Assembly (NCBI GenBank): GCA_900543875.1
Contig: UQSV01000006.1
Span: 1-40,555 of the forward strand
DNA from: an uncultured Coriobacteriaceae bacterium
GTDB taxonomy: Bacteria > Actinomycetota > Coriobacteriia > Coriobacteriales > Atopobiaceae
Reading direction: 5' to 3'
Length of the DNA: 40,555 bases
The notes under the pieces are model-generated. The model was not told the origin of the DNA. It worked only from the letters and a program-made list of their open reading frames with translations, and ran no database searches. Position 1 is the first letter of the stretch; every line of letters begins with the position of its first letter. This document shows, piece after piece, positions 24,058 to 31,514 of the stretch. The position numbers and the translations under genes were made by a program.

Positions 24058-24106
24058 CCCCTCGCGGCGCCCTCGCGCTCGCAAGCCAACCATGACGTGC
24101 GTCGAG

Positions 24107-24146
24107 CGCGCCTAATTATCGGCCCCAGGCATGATAGTTAGGCGCG
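24107..24146 (+). promoter_or_regulatory. large inverted repeat between prfA and prmC-tsaC
   Basis: CGCGCCTAATTATC (24107-24120) pairs with GATAGTTAGGCGCG (24133-24146) with a single wobble pair, around 12 bases. No T-run follows, so a classical terminator is unlikely. It could be an attenuator, RNA-processing site or operator. Confidence 0.5.
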
Positions 24147-24213
24147 TTCCGCACACGTAGTACCTTCGCGCGCTCGCCGCGCCCGCAACGTCAATGCCAA
24201 CCCGGGAGTTCCC

Positions 24214-25767
24214 ATGGCACAGGACACCGTCTGGACCATCAACCGCTGTCTCACCTGGACGCGCGACTACCTCGCACGCAAGGGAGACGAGCATGCGCGC
24301 CTCTCGGCCGAGTGGCTGCTCTCCGCCGCCACGGGCAAGGACCGCACGGGCCTCTACATGGCTTTTGACGAGCCCCTCTCGCCCGAGGAGCTCTCGCTCA
24401 TGCACGGCTTCATCGAGCGTCGTGCGGCGGGCGAGCCGCTTCAGTACATCACGGGCAAGACGAGCTTCCGCTTTGTTGAGGTTGCCTGCGCCCCCGGCGT
24501 GCTCATCCCGCGCCCCGAAACCGAGCTTCTGGTCGATGCGGCCCTCGAGGGCATCGACGCCGCCCGCGCGCTTAACCCCGTGCGCGTGCTCGAGATTGGC
24601 TGCGGCACCGGCTGCGTGAGCTGCGCCATCGCCAGCGAGCGCCCCGGCACCCAGCTGGTCGCCACCGACATCTCGCCCGCGGCCGTGGACATCGCGCGCA
24701 AGAACCGCGACGCCCTGGGCCTTGCCGATGCCATCGACATCGTCGAGTGCGACCTTGCCGCCGGCGTGTCGCCCGTGCTCATGGGCACCTTTGCCGTGCT
24801 CGTCTCGAACCCGCCCTATATACCCGACGACGTGATGCGCATCCTTCCCGACGAGGTTGCCAAGTTCGAGCCGTCGCTCGCGCTTGCAGGTGGCGCCGAC
24901 GGCCTCGACATCTATCGCCGCCTGCTCGAGCTTGCGCCCATGGCGCTCGTGCCCGGCGGCCTCATGGCCGTCGAGCTGCACGAGGACTGCCTTGATGCCG
25001 CCGCTGCCCTCGCGCGCGAGCAGGGCGTGTGGCAAACCGTCGAGATCCGTCGCGACCTTACGGGTCGCACACGCTTCATCGTCGCGCGCCTCGCGGGCGA
25101 GCTGCCCGTCGTGGCGCCCAAGCACCAGGCCGCCGGTCGCATCGTCGAGTGCAGCCAGGACGACCCCGCGCCCGAGGTCGTGGCAGATGCCGCCAACGTG
25201 CTGCGCGAGGGCGGTGTCGTCGTGATGCCCACCGACTCCGTCTATGGCATTGGTGCCGCGGCCACGCCCAACAACCCCGGCCATCGCCGCATCTTCGACA
25301 TCAAGCGTCGCGATCTCTCCCAGACGCTACCGCTGCTTGTGAGCGATGCCTCCGAGCTCGACCGCCTGGCGGTCGACGTCCCCACCTGGGCCCACGCCCT
25401 CGCAGACCGCCTGTGGCCTGGTGCCCTTACCCTTGTGCTCCGTGCGAGCGATGACGTGCCGGCAGACTACCAGCGCAATGGCACCGTTGCCCTGCGCGTT
25501 CCCAACTCGAACCTCGTGCGCACCCTTGCTCGCGAGGTGGGGCCGCTTGCGGTGACGAGTGCCAACACCCATGGCATGCCCGCACCCGCCACCTCGGATG
25601 ACATCGAGTGCCGCATCGCCGAGGCCTCCGACCTCACGCTTGCCGCCGGCCCCACGCCCGACGGCGCCTCCTCGACCATCGTCGACGCCACCGGCGCCGA
25701 GCCGCGCATCATTCGCGAAGGGCCCATCCCCGCCGAGCTCGTCGCTCGCATCGTCGCCTCCGCATAG
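24214..25767 (+). CDS. PrmC-TsaC fusion: release-factor methyltransferase and threonylcarbamoyl-AMP synthase
   Basis: A 517-residue two-domain protein. Residues 1-295 are PrmC/HemK, which methylates the GGQ glutamine of release factors: helical N-domain, GEPLQYITG (73-81), VLIPRPETE (97-104), the SAM loop LEIGCGTGCVS (126-136) and substrate motif NPPY (199-202). Residues about 310-517 are Sua5/YciO/TsaC, which makes threonylcarbamoyl-AMP for tRNA t6A: PTDSVYGIG (339-347), FDIKRRDLSQTLPLL (361-375), the ALTLVL-like strand, RVPN and TSAN. The usual KP-L pair reads TLPL. No Sua5 C-terminal extension is present, so it is of the TsaC length. GGGAGTTCCC precedes the ATG. prmC and tsaC are adjacent in many genomes; here they are one frame with no stop. 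Confidence 0.93.
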   Translation: MAQDTVWTINRCLTWTRDYLARKGDEHARLSAEWLLSAATGKDRTGLYMAFDEPLSPEELSLMHGFIERRAAGEPLQYITGKTSFRFVEVACAPGVLIPRPETELLVDAALEGIDAARALNPVRVLEIGCGTGCVSCAIASERPGTQLVATDISPAAVDIARKNRDALGLADAIDIVECDLAAGVSPVLMGTFAVLVSNPPYIPDDVMRILPDEVAKFEPSLALAGGADGLDIYRRLLELAPMALVPGGLMAVELHEDCLDAAAALAREQGVWQTVEIRRDLTGRTRFIVARLAGELPVVAPKHQAAGRIVECSQDDPAPEVVADAANVLREGGVVVMPTDSVYGIGAAATPNNPGHRRIFDIKRRDLSQTLPLLVSDASELDRLAVDVPTWAHALADRLWPGALTLVLRASDDVPADYQRNGTVALRVPNSNLVRTLAREVGPLAVTSANTHGMPAPATSDDIECRIAEASDLTLAAGPTPDGASSTIVDATGAEPRIIREGPIPAELVARIVASA

Positions 25768-25872
25768 GGGCCTGCGGCGAGCCTGCGCCGCCCGGGCCGT
25801 CCACCGACAGCATCGTCGTCACGCGTCCGCACCTTCCTACACTGGTTGCAATCAACTGATGGGAGGCTTGCG

Positions 25873-27420
25873 ATGGCAACGATCATGGACAGCGTCATAG
25901 ATTCGGCCTACGACGACGCGATGGGCGTGCAGGCGGCGCCCGAGGGTTGCATCATGGCGCTCGACGCGGGTACCACGAGCGTGCGCGCCATTCTCTTTGA
26001 CGAGTATGGCCGCAAGGTCGCCGTGGCACAGCGTCCGCTCACGATGCATTACCCTCACCCCGGCTGGGTCGAGCAGGACCCGGTCGAGATTCTCTCGGCC
26101 CAAGTTGCCTGCATGATCGAGGCGCAGTTCAAGAGCGGTATCCACTCAGACCGCATCCATGCCATTGGCATCACCAACCAGCGCGAGACGGTCGTCGTGT
26201 GGGACCGCCAGACCGGCCAGCCCATCTACGACGCCATCGTCTGGCAGTGCCGCCGCACGCAGGGCCGCATCGAGAAGATCGTGGAGGAGGGCTACGGCGA
26301 CCTCATCCGCGAGCGCACCGGCCTCGTTCCCGATCCGTACTTCTCGGCATCGAAGATCGCCTGGATTCTCGACAACGTCGAGGGCGCGCGCGAGCTGGCC
26401 GAGGCTGACGGTCTCATGTGCGGCACCGTCGATACCTGGCTCATCTACAACCTCACGCGCGGCCGCGTCCACGCCACCGACTACACCAACGCGAGCCGCA
26501 CGATGCTCTTCGACATCCACCGCCTCGACTGGGACGACGGCCTCTGCAAGATCTTTGGCGTGCCCCGCTCGATGCTGCCTGAGCCGCGCCCCTCGTCGGG
26601 CAGCTTTGGCGAGGTCAGTGCCGACATCATGCGCCATCACCCGCGCATCCTGGGCGTTGCCGGAGACCAGCAGGCCTCGCTGTTTGGTCACTGCTGCTTT
26701 GACCCCGGCGGCGTCAAGAACACCTACGGCACTGGCTGCTTCATGCTCATGAATCTCGGAAGCAGGGCTGTGACCTCGCAAAACGGTCTGGTCACCACGA
26801 TCGGCATCGCCGAGGGCGGGCGGGTCGACTACGCGCTTGAGGGCTCGGTCTTTCAGGCCGGCTCAGTCATCCAGTGGCTGCGCGACGGCCTGGGCCTCAT
26901 CGAGCATGCCGGCGACACGGCCGCCATCGCCTCGTCGGTGCCAGACGCGGGCGGTTGCTACGTGGTGCCGGCCTTCACGGGCCTCGGCGCGCCCTGGTGG
27001 CGCCCCGCCGCCCGCGGCCTCATCGCGGGTATCACCCGTGGTACCGACCGGGCCCGTCTCGTGCGCGCTGCCTGCGAGTCCATGGCCTACCAGACCTACG
27101 ACATCCTCAAGGCCATGGAGGCGGACTCGGGGCACGCCCTCTCCGCGCTCGCCGTCGACGGGGGAGCGGCCAACAACGACTTCATCATGCAGTTCCAGGC
27201 AGACCTTCTCGGCATCGACGTCGTGCGGGCTGGCTGTGCGGAGACCACCGCGCTGGGCGCGGCATTCCTCGCGGGCCTTGCCTGCGGCTTCTGGGCAGAC
27301 CGGGAGGAGCTCGCGAGCCTCGCAGAGGGGCAGCGTGCCTATGCGCCCGCCATGCCCGCCGAGCGCGCCGCCGAGCTCCTCGAGGGCTGGCACGAGGCCG
27401 TTCGCCGCACGATAAGCTAG
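25873..27420 (+). CDS. glpK: glycerol kinase
   Basis: A 515-residue FGGY-family kinase that phosphorylates glycerol to sn-glycerol-3-phosphate. Visible are the N-terminal phosphate loop ALDAGTTSVRAILFD, the glycerol-site ITNQRETVVVWDR and IVWQCRRTQ, TDYTNASRTMLFDI, the second phosphate loop YGTGCFMLMN, the C-terminal FGGY-like DGGAANNDFIMQFQADLLG and ETTALGAAFLAG. The first 20 residues (MATIMDSVIDSAYDDAMGVQ) are an extra tail before the usual start. GGGAGG lies six bases before ATG 25873, so this start is favoured. No glpF or glpD is next to it. It lies 105 bases after prmC-tsaC. Confidence 0.95.
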   Translation: MATIMDSVIDSAYDDAMGVQAAPEGCIMALDAGTTSVRAILFDEYGRKVAVAQRPLTMHYPHPGWVEQDPVEILSAQVACMIEAQFKSGIHSDRIHAIGITNQRETVVVWDRQTGQPIYDAIVWQCRRTQGRIEKIVEEGYGDLIRERTGLVPDPYFSASKIAWILDNVEGARELAEADGLMCGTVDTWLIYNLTRGRVHATDYTNASRTMLFDIHRLDWDDGLCKIFGVPRSMLPEPRPSSGSFGEVSADIMRHHPRILGVAGDQQASLFGHCCFDPGGVKNTYGTGCFMLMNLGSRAVTSQNGLVTTIGIAEGGRVDYALEGSVFQAGSVIQWLRDGLGLIEHAGDTAAIASSVPDAGGCYVVPAFTGLGAPWWRPAARGLIAGITRGTDRARLVRAACESMAYQTYDILKAMEADSGHALSALAVDGGAANNDFIMQFQADLLGIDVVRAGCAETTALGAAFLAGLACGFWADREELASLAEGQRAYAPAMPAERAAELLEGWHEAVRRTIS

Positions 27421-27500
27421 GGACATTGTGTGAGCCGCCGCGCATCCGCCGCGCGTGGTACGCTTCTGACGTCATATTCATGCGTAACAAAGGAGCTTTC

Positions 27501-27944
27501 ATGCGCATCGTCGTTGCTTCCGACCACGCCGGCTTCTGCCAGAAGGACGTCATCTGCGACTTCGTCCGCGGCCTTGGCCACGAGGTCGAGGACCTGGGCC
27601 CCGAGACTGCCGACCGCGTCGACTACCCCGACTTCGCCGACAAGGTCGCCCGTCGCGTCTCCGAGGGCACGGCCGATCGCGGCATCCTGATCTGCGGCAC
27701 GGGCATCGGCATGGCCATGACCGCCGACAAGGTCCCGGGCGTGCGCGCCACCGTTGTCCAGACCAACAAGTTCGCCGAGCTGTGCCGCGAGCACAATGAC
27801 TGCAACGTCATCTGCCTCTCGGGCCGCTTCACCGCCCCGATGGACAACTGCGAGTTCGTGAAGACCTTCCTCACCACCGAGTTCGGCGGCGGACGCCACA
27901 CGGGCCGCGTCGCCAAGATCATGGCCGAGGACGAGCGCAAGTAG
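27501..27944 (+). CDS. rpiB: ribose-5-phosphate isomerase B
   Basis: RpiB, 147 residues, interconverts ribose-5-phosphate and ribulose-5-phosphate in the pentose phosphate pathway. ASDHAGF (6-12), YPDFADKVA, the catalytic Cys loop ICGTGIGMAM (64-73), ATVVQTNKFAELCREHNDCNVICLSGR and the C-terminal FGGGRHTGRVAKI match the family. Length is standard. AAAGGAG before ATG 27501 decides this start over an in-frame ATG seven codons earlier. It is followed 88 bases later by upp, a pairing known from other Gram-positives, which suits ribose-phosphate supply for nucleotide salvage. Confidence 0.96.
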   Translation: MRIVVASDHAGFCQKDVICDFVRGLGHEVEDLGPETADRVDYPDFADKVARRVSEGTADRGILICGTGIGMAMTADKVPGVRATVVQTNKFAELCREHNDCNVICLSGRFTAPMDNCEFVKTFLTTEFGGGRHTGRVAKIMAEDERK

Positions 27945-28032
27945 CGCCAGCTGCCAGGAACGGCCGCGCCCCGAGCGCGACATGCGCGTGGCCGTCGCTC
28001 AAGCGGCGGCCACCCTCATAAAGGAGCACAAC

Positions 28033-28701
28033 GTGGAGAACACAGACAGACTCAACCTCACGCCGGAGCAGGCGGCCCGTCTCACGGTCGTCGACCACCC
28101 GCTCGTGCAGCACAAGCTCTCGATTCTGCGAGACGAGCAGACCGGCACCAAGCAGTTCCGCGACATCGTGCGCGAGCTTGCCATGTTCGAGGGCTACGAG
28201 GCCACGCGCGACTTCGCGCTCGAGCCCGTCGAGGTCACCACGCCGCTCGAGACCTGCGTCTGCCAGCACCTCGCTGGCAAGAAGGTCGCCATCGTGCCCA
28301 TCCTGCGCGCCGGCCTCGGCATGGTCGACGGCATTCTCGACCTCATCCCGGCCGCCCGTGTGGGCCACGTCGGCATGGAGCGCGACCCCGAGACGCACGT
28401 CCCGCGCGAGTACTACTGCAAGCTCCCCAGCGACGTCGAGAGCCGCACCTGCCTGATCGTCGACCCGATGCTCGCCACCGGCGGCTCGGCCACCGCGGCC
28501 ATCGAGTACCTCCGCCGCGCGGGCGTGAGCAACATCCGCCTGCTCGTGCTCGTCGCCGCCCCCGAGGGCGTGCGCGCCGTGCTCGACTTCGACCCCGACG
28601 TGCGGCTCTACACCTGCGCCGTCGACCGCGAGCTCAACGACCACGCCTACATCCTGCCCGGTCTGGGTGACGCCGGCGACCGCATCTTCGGAACGCTCTA
28701 G
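28033..28701 (+). CDS. upp: uracil phosphoribosyltransferase
   Basis: A 222-residue pyrimidine salvage enzyme that joins uracil to PRPP. HPLVQHKLSILRDEQTGTKQFRDI, ILRAGLGMVDG, the PRPP loop IVDPMLATGGSATAAI and the C-terminal uracil-binding YILPGLGDAGDRIFGT are intact. I choose the GTG at 28033 because AAGGAG lies six bases before it; an ATG 17 codons earlier has no ribosome site. The first 15 residues are slightly longer than in E. coli. The next frame starts two bases after its stop, so upp and the atpI-like gene are coupled. Confidence 0.95.
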   Translation: MENTDRLNLTPEQAARLTVVDHPLVQHKLSILRDEQTGTKQFRDIVRELAMFEGYEATRDFALEPVEVTTPLETCVCQHLAGKKVAIVPILRAGLGMVDGILDLIPAARVGHVGMERDPETHVPREYYCKLPSDVESRTCLIVDPMLATGGSATAAIEYLRRAGVSNIRLLVLVAAPEGVRAVLDFDPDVRLYTCAVDRELNDHAYILPGLGDAGDRIFGTL

Positions 28702-28703
28702 TC

Positions 28704-28982
28704 GTGGCCGCACAGATTCTCGTGGGCGTCGTCCTAGGCCTGGTCGGGGCGGCGCCCTTCGCCGTTGTGCTCACGCGCTCGGCTGCGCGGGGCAGCAAGG
28801 GCCCCGGCGTCAAGAGCGGGCTTGCGTGCGTCATCGTCTCCTCCGCCATCATCTTGGTGGGGGCGGCCCTCGCGAGGCGCGCCAACCCGGCGGCCTTCGT
28901 GCCCGTAGCGGTCTCGGCGGCGCTCGCACTTCTCGCCGGCGTCACGGTAGCCGCTCTCGTCACCTGGCGCAGGCTCCCCTAA
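28704..28982 (+). CDS. small three-span membrane protein, AtpI position
   Basis: A 92-residue hydrophobic protein starting with GTG two bases after the upp stop, so probably translated by coupling. Three spans are visible: ILVGVVLGLVGAAPFAVVL (5-23), GLACVIVSSAIILVGAALA (39-57) and FVPVAVSAALALLAGVTVAALV (65-86). Position between upp and atpB is that of atpI in many bacteria; AtpI is a small assembly factor for the rotor ring. Sequence similarity is too weak to call it AtpI. The atp promoter lies after this gene, so it may be expressed apart from the synthase. Confidence 0.65.
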   Translation: MAAQILVGVVLGLVGAAPFAVVLTRSAARGSKGPGVKSGLACVIVSSAIILVGAALARRANPAAFVPVAVSAALALLAGVTVAALVTWRRLP

Positions 28983-29110
28983 GAGGCGAACGGCCCCGTT
29001 CATCCAGAAATCCATGAGCGCGAGAAAAAATTCGGCGAGCGTGACAAGCGCGGTAGCTCGAACTTTACAGCTTATGGAAATAACAAGCTCAGACCCCGCA
29101 AAAAATAGTG

Positions 29111-29139
29111 TTACCACCCGAATGCGGAAGTGCTAGTAT
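29111..29139 (+). promoter_or_regulatory. atp operon promoter
   Basis: TTACCA (-35, 29111-29116), a 17-bp spacer and TAGTAT (-10, 29134-29139) with an upstream TGC extension make the best promoter match in the window. The preceding stretch 29020-29110 is A/T-rich. Transcription would start near 29146. Confidence 0.75.
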
Positions 29140-29145
29140 GCCCAT

Positions 29146-29309
29146 TCGGATTTAGAAGGAGGAGCGTGCGACGCGAGTCCGTCGTACGGTCTTCGCTGGG
29201 AAATACTATCCCGCACAAGGGGTAAAATCCCAGACACCGTACGGGCGCAGACAGCCCGCGGGAAAGCGAGCGGCTAGGTGCCGCTGCGGGGCAAGCGAAA
29301 GGACGATGC
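29146..29309 (+). promoter_or_regulatory. structured leader of the atp operon
   Basis: The roughly 165-nt leader folds by hand into a three-tier stem: CGTACGGT/ACCGTACG (29183-29190 with 29236-29243), CTGGGA/TCCCAG (29196-29201 with 29228-29233) and ATCCC/GGGGT (29208-29212 with 29219-29223). Then come CGGGC/GCCCG (29242-29246 with 29254-29258) and AGCGGC/GCCGCT (29269-29274 with 29280-29285). GCCCGC (29254-29259) can instead pair with GCGGGGC (29286-29292), just before the atpB ribosome site GAAAGGA. These two choices exclude each other. No known riboswitch class is recognised. Together with 28983-29145 it accounts for the 327-bp gap. Confidence 0.55.
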
Positions 29310-30113
29310 ATGTCTCCACTAGACAAGCTTCCTGAGGAGATTGACTCTCTTCTCGATAGCTTCATGTCCCACGCCATCGTGGGCGATACCACGGTGGGTC
29401 TCACCACCTACATCTTTTGGCTTGCCATCGCGCTTGCCCTGATGCTCGTGGTCCTGTTCGTGTTCAAGAAGAAGCAGGCCGAGAGCCTCGTGCCCAAGGG
29501 CTTATTCGTCAACGGCGTCGAGTATGTCGTTGAGTTCGTGCGCGACGACATGGTCAAGTCGATCGTTGGCGAGCAGACCTGGAAGAAGCACTTCCCCTTC
29601 CTGGCCGCTCTGTTCTTCTTCATCTGCGCCAACTCGATCATCGGCGTCATCCCCGGCTGCCACCCCGGCACCGGCACGATTGGCGTCACGGCGGCGCTGG
29701 CCCTGTGCTCGTTCGTCTACTTCATCGTGGTGGGCTGCAAGCGCCTGGGCGTCATCGGCTACATCAAGAGCCTCGCGCCCGAGGGCGTGGCCTTCCCGAT
29801 CAACATCCTCGTGTGGGTCATCGAGCTCTTCTCGACGTTCCTGCGTCTGATCACCCTGGCCGTCCGACTCTTCTGCAACATGTTCGCCGGCCACGTGGTC
29901 ATGGGCGCCTTCGCCATCCTGGCCTCGCTCTTCTTTGAGCCGCTGCTGCAGGGCTTCTCTCTGATGGCCCTGGGCCAGGCGGGCGCCTCGGTGTTCTGGG
30001 TTGCCATCCTGATCATCATCTACCTGGTCGAGATCATGGTCGGCATCATCCAGGCCTACGTCTTCACGCTGCTGTCCGCCGTCTACATCCAGCTCGCCGA
30101 GCAGGGCGACTAG
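29310..30113 (+). CDS. atpB: F-type ATP synthase subunit a
   Basis: Subunit a, 267 residues, is the F0 stator channel. The N-terminal PLDKLPEEIDSLLDSF is followed by membrane spans at about 33-52, 96-116, 126-143, 165-185, 196-215 and the C-terminal pair. The essential arginine is in LAVRLFCNMFAGH (R186), with Asn at 190. GAAAGGACG precedes the ATG, which lies in another frame from a nearby ATG at 29306. It is the first synthase gene after the leader. The remaining genes follow in the usual order B-E-F-H-A-G-D-C. Confidence 0.96.
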   Translation: MSPLDKLPEEIDSLLDSFMSHAIVGDTTVGLTTYIFWLAIALALMLVVLFVFKKKQAESLVPKGLFVNGVEYVVEFVRDDMVKSIVGEQTWKKHFPFLAALFFFICANSIIGVIPGCHPGTGTIGVTAALALCSFVYFIVVGCKRLGVIGYIKSLAPEGVAFPINILVWVIELFSTFLRLITLAVRLFCNMFAGHVVMGAFAILASLFFEPLLQGFSLMALGQAGASVFWVAILIIIYLVEIMVGIIQAYVFTLLSAVYIQLAEQGD

Positions 30114-30228
30114 CAGCCTCGCGGCATCGCCGCACATCATTGGCAGCTCGCGGGCCCGTCCCGCAGTGCATAGACAACGCTCACGAATCGCCCGGGATAA
30201 GCATTGGGCGACTAACAAAGGAGGAATC

Positions 30229-30420
30229 GTGGGAGCTATCGGTTATGGTCTTGGTGTTATCGGTGCTGGCATTGGCATTGGTCTTGCCGCCTACGGCGCC
30301 ACGTCGGCCATCGCGCGTCAGCCTGAGATGCAGAGCCGCCTGTTCACGGTCTTCATCCTGGGCTCCGCCTTCGTCGAGGCCCTCGCACTCATCGGCTTCG
30401 TCGTTACGCTGATCTCCTAA
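30229..30420 (+). CDS. atpE: F-type ATP synthase subunit c
   Basis: The rotor-ring proteolipid, 63 residues from the GTG at 30229 (AAAGGAGG lies four bases upstream). It forms two helices joined by the polar loop ARQPE (29-33). The ion-binding glutamate is in SAFVEALALIGF (E50). The residues after it (ALA rather than ST) point to protons, not sodium. The Gly motif GAGIGIGLAAYG in helix 1 is kept. At 63 residues it is short for the family (about 70-85) because the N-terminus is nearly absent. A longer in-frame reading from 30166 would add a basic stretch without a ribosome site and is rejected. Confidence 0.93.
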   Translation: MGAIGYGLGVIGAGIGIGLAAYGATSAIARQPEMQSRLFTVFILGSAFVEALALIGFVVTLIS

Positions 30421-30457
30421 GGTTTGCGAACGTCGAAAACGATCAGTGGAGGCACGA

Positions 30458-31060
30458 ATGAACAGCAACACTAAGAGGCTTGGGCTCGCCGCAGGCATCG
30501 CTGCCCTTGGCACCCTTGTCCCGACGCCGGCACTCGCCGAGGCGCCAAGCGGTGCGGACCTTCTGCTTCCGAAGATGGCGGAGTTCATCCCCGCTCTCAT
30601 CGCCTTCCTCGTCATCTGGGCCGTCCTTGCCAAGCTCGCTTGGCCCTCGATCCTGGGCATGATGGAGAAGCGTCAGCAGAAGATCAAGGAGGACCTCGAC
30701 GCGGCCGCCAACGAGAAGCTCGCCGCCGAGAAGGAGCACCGCGAGTACCAGCAGCAGGTCGCCGAGGCGCGCCGCGAGGCCGACGAGATCATCGTCAAGG
30801 CCAAGCGTGAGGCCGAGGCCGAGCGCTCGCGCATCCTTGCCAGGGCCCAGGAGGACGCCGCCGCCACCGTCGCCAAGGCGCACGATGCCGTGGCCTCCGA
30901 GCGCCGCAAGGCCATGATCGAGCTCTCGAGCTCCGTCGTCGACCTGTCCGTCGAGATCGCCAGCAAGATCATTGGCAACGACCTCAGCGAGCAGGACCAG
31001 CGCAAGCTGGCCGAGAAGTACCTCGCGGAAGTGGGCACCGGTCATGACAACGAAGCGTAG
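30458..31060 (+). CDS. atpF: F-type ATP synthase subunit b with signal-peptide-like N-terminus
   Basis: Subunit b, 200 residues, is the peripheral stalk. Residues 1-28 (MNSNTKRLGLAAGIAALGTL, then VPTPALAEA) look like a cleavable signal peptide with a PALA-EA site. The membrane anchor (about 42-61, FIPALIAFLVIWAVLAKLAW) follows, then a long charged coiled coil (65-170) and the delta-binding C-terminus. Such an N-terminal extension is not present in E. coli b. GGAGG five bases upstream decides ATG 30458. It overlaps atpH by 17 bases. Confidence 0.94.
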   Translation: MNSNTKRLGLAAGIAALGTLVPTPALAEAPSGADLLLPKMAEFIPALIAFLVIWAVLAKLAWPSILGMMEKRQQKIKEDLDAAANEKLAAEKEHREYQQQVAEARREADEIIVKAKREAEAERSRILARAQEDAAATVAKAHDAVASERRKAMIELSSSVVDLSVEIASKIIGNDLSEQDQRKLAEKYLAEVGTGHDNEA

Positions 31061-31514
31061 CGATCAGGAGAAGTCCGAGAAGTACGCTCGCGCCCTCATC
31101 GATGCCGCGCGTCAGGAGGGCAGGGCCAACAAGGACCTGGTCCAGTGGAACCACGCCCTCAAGTTCTCGCCCGAGGTCCTCGAGACCCTCGCCGCCATGC
31201 GCAGCGAGGATGACCTCAGCCTCGTCGGCGACGTCGCCCGCACGTACAAGGACATTCTCGACAGCGAGGACAAGACCGTCTCCGTTACGGTGACGACTGC
31301 CGTCCCGCTGGATGACGACCTTCGCCAGAAGGTCATTGCCAAGGCCGAGAAGGACATGAACGCCCCGGTTTACCTGGTTGAGCGCGTTGACCCGTCGATT
31401 ATCGGCGGCGTCGTACTCGAGGCTCGTGGCAACCGCTACGATGCCTCCGTGCGCGCCCAGCTTGCGAACATCCGCAAGACGTTGTCCTCGACCTTCATGG
31501 GAAGTGAGGATTAA
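31044..31514 (+). CDS. atpH: F-type ATP synthase subunit delta
   Basis: Subunit delta, 156 residues, links F1 to the b stalk. YARALIDAARQEGR (14-27) is the conserved start of the helical domain, and the C-terminal VERVDPSIIGGVVLEARGNRYDASVRAQL block is typical. At 156 residues it is shorter than the usual 175-185; the shortening is in the N-terminal helical bundle. ATG 31044 lies inside atpF (AGTGGGCACCGGTC upstream), so translation is coupled. An earlier in-frame ATG at 30972 would extend it into atpF coding sequence with Ser/Arg-rich noise. Its stop shares a base with the atpA start (TAATG). Confidence 0.9.
   Translation: MTTKRSDQEKSEKYARALIDAARQEGRANKDLVQWNHALKFSPEVLETLAAMRSEDDLSLVGDVARTYKDILDSEDKTVSVTVTTAVPLDDDLRQKVIAKAEKDMNAPVYLVERVDPSIIGGVVLEARGNRYDASVRAQLANIRKTLSSTFMGSED

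Noticed and set aside
29198..29258. Similarity of part of the atp leader to the cobalamin riboswitch core (GGGAA, AAATCCC, CGGGCGC)
   Set aside because: The B12 box and four-way junction layout are not found and the gene context does not fit. The matches are short and could be chance.
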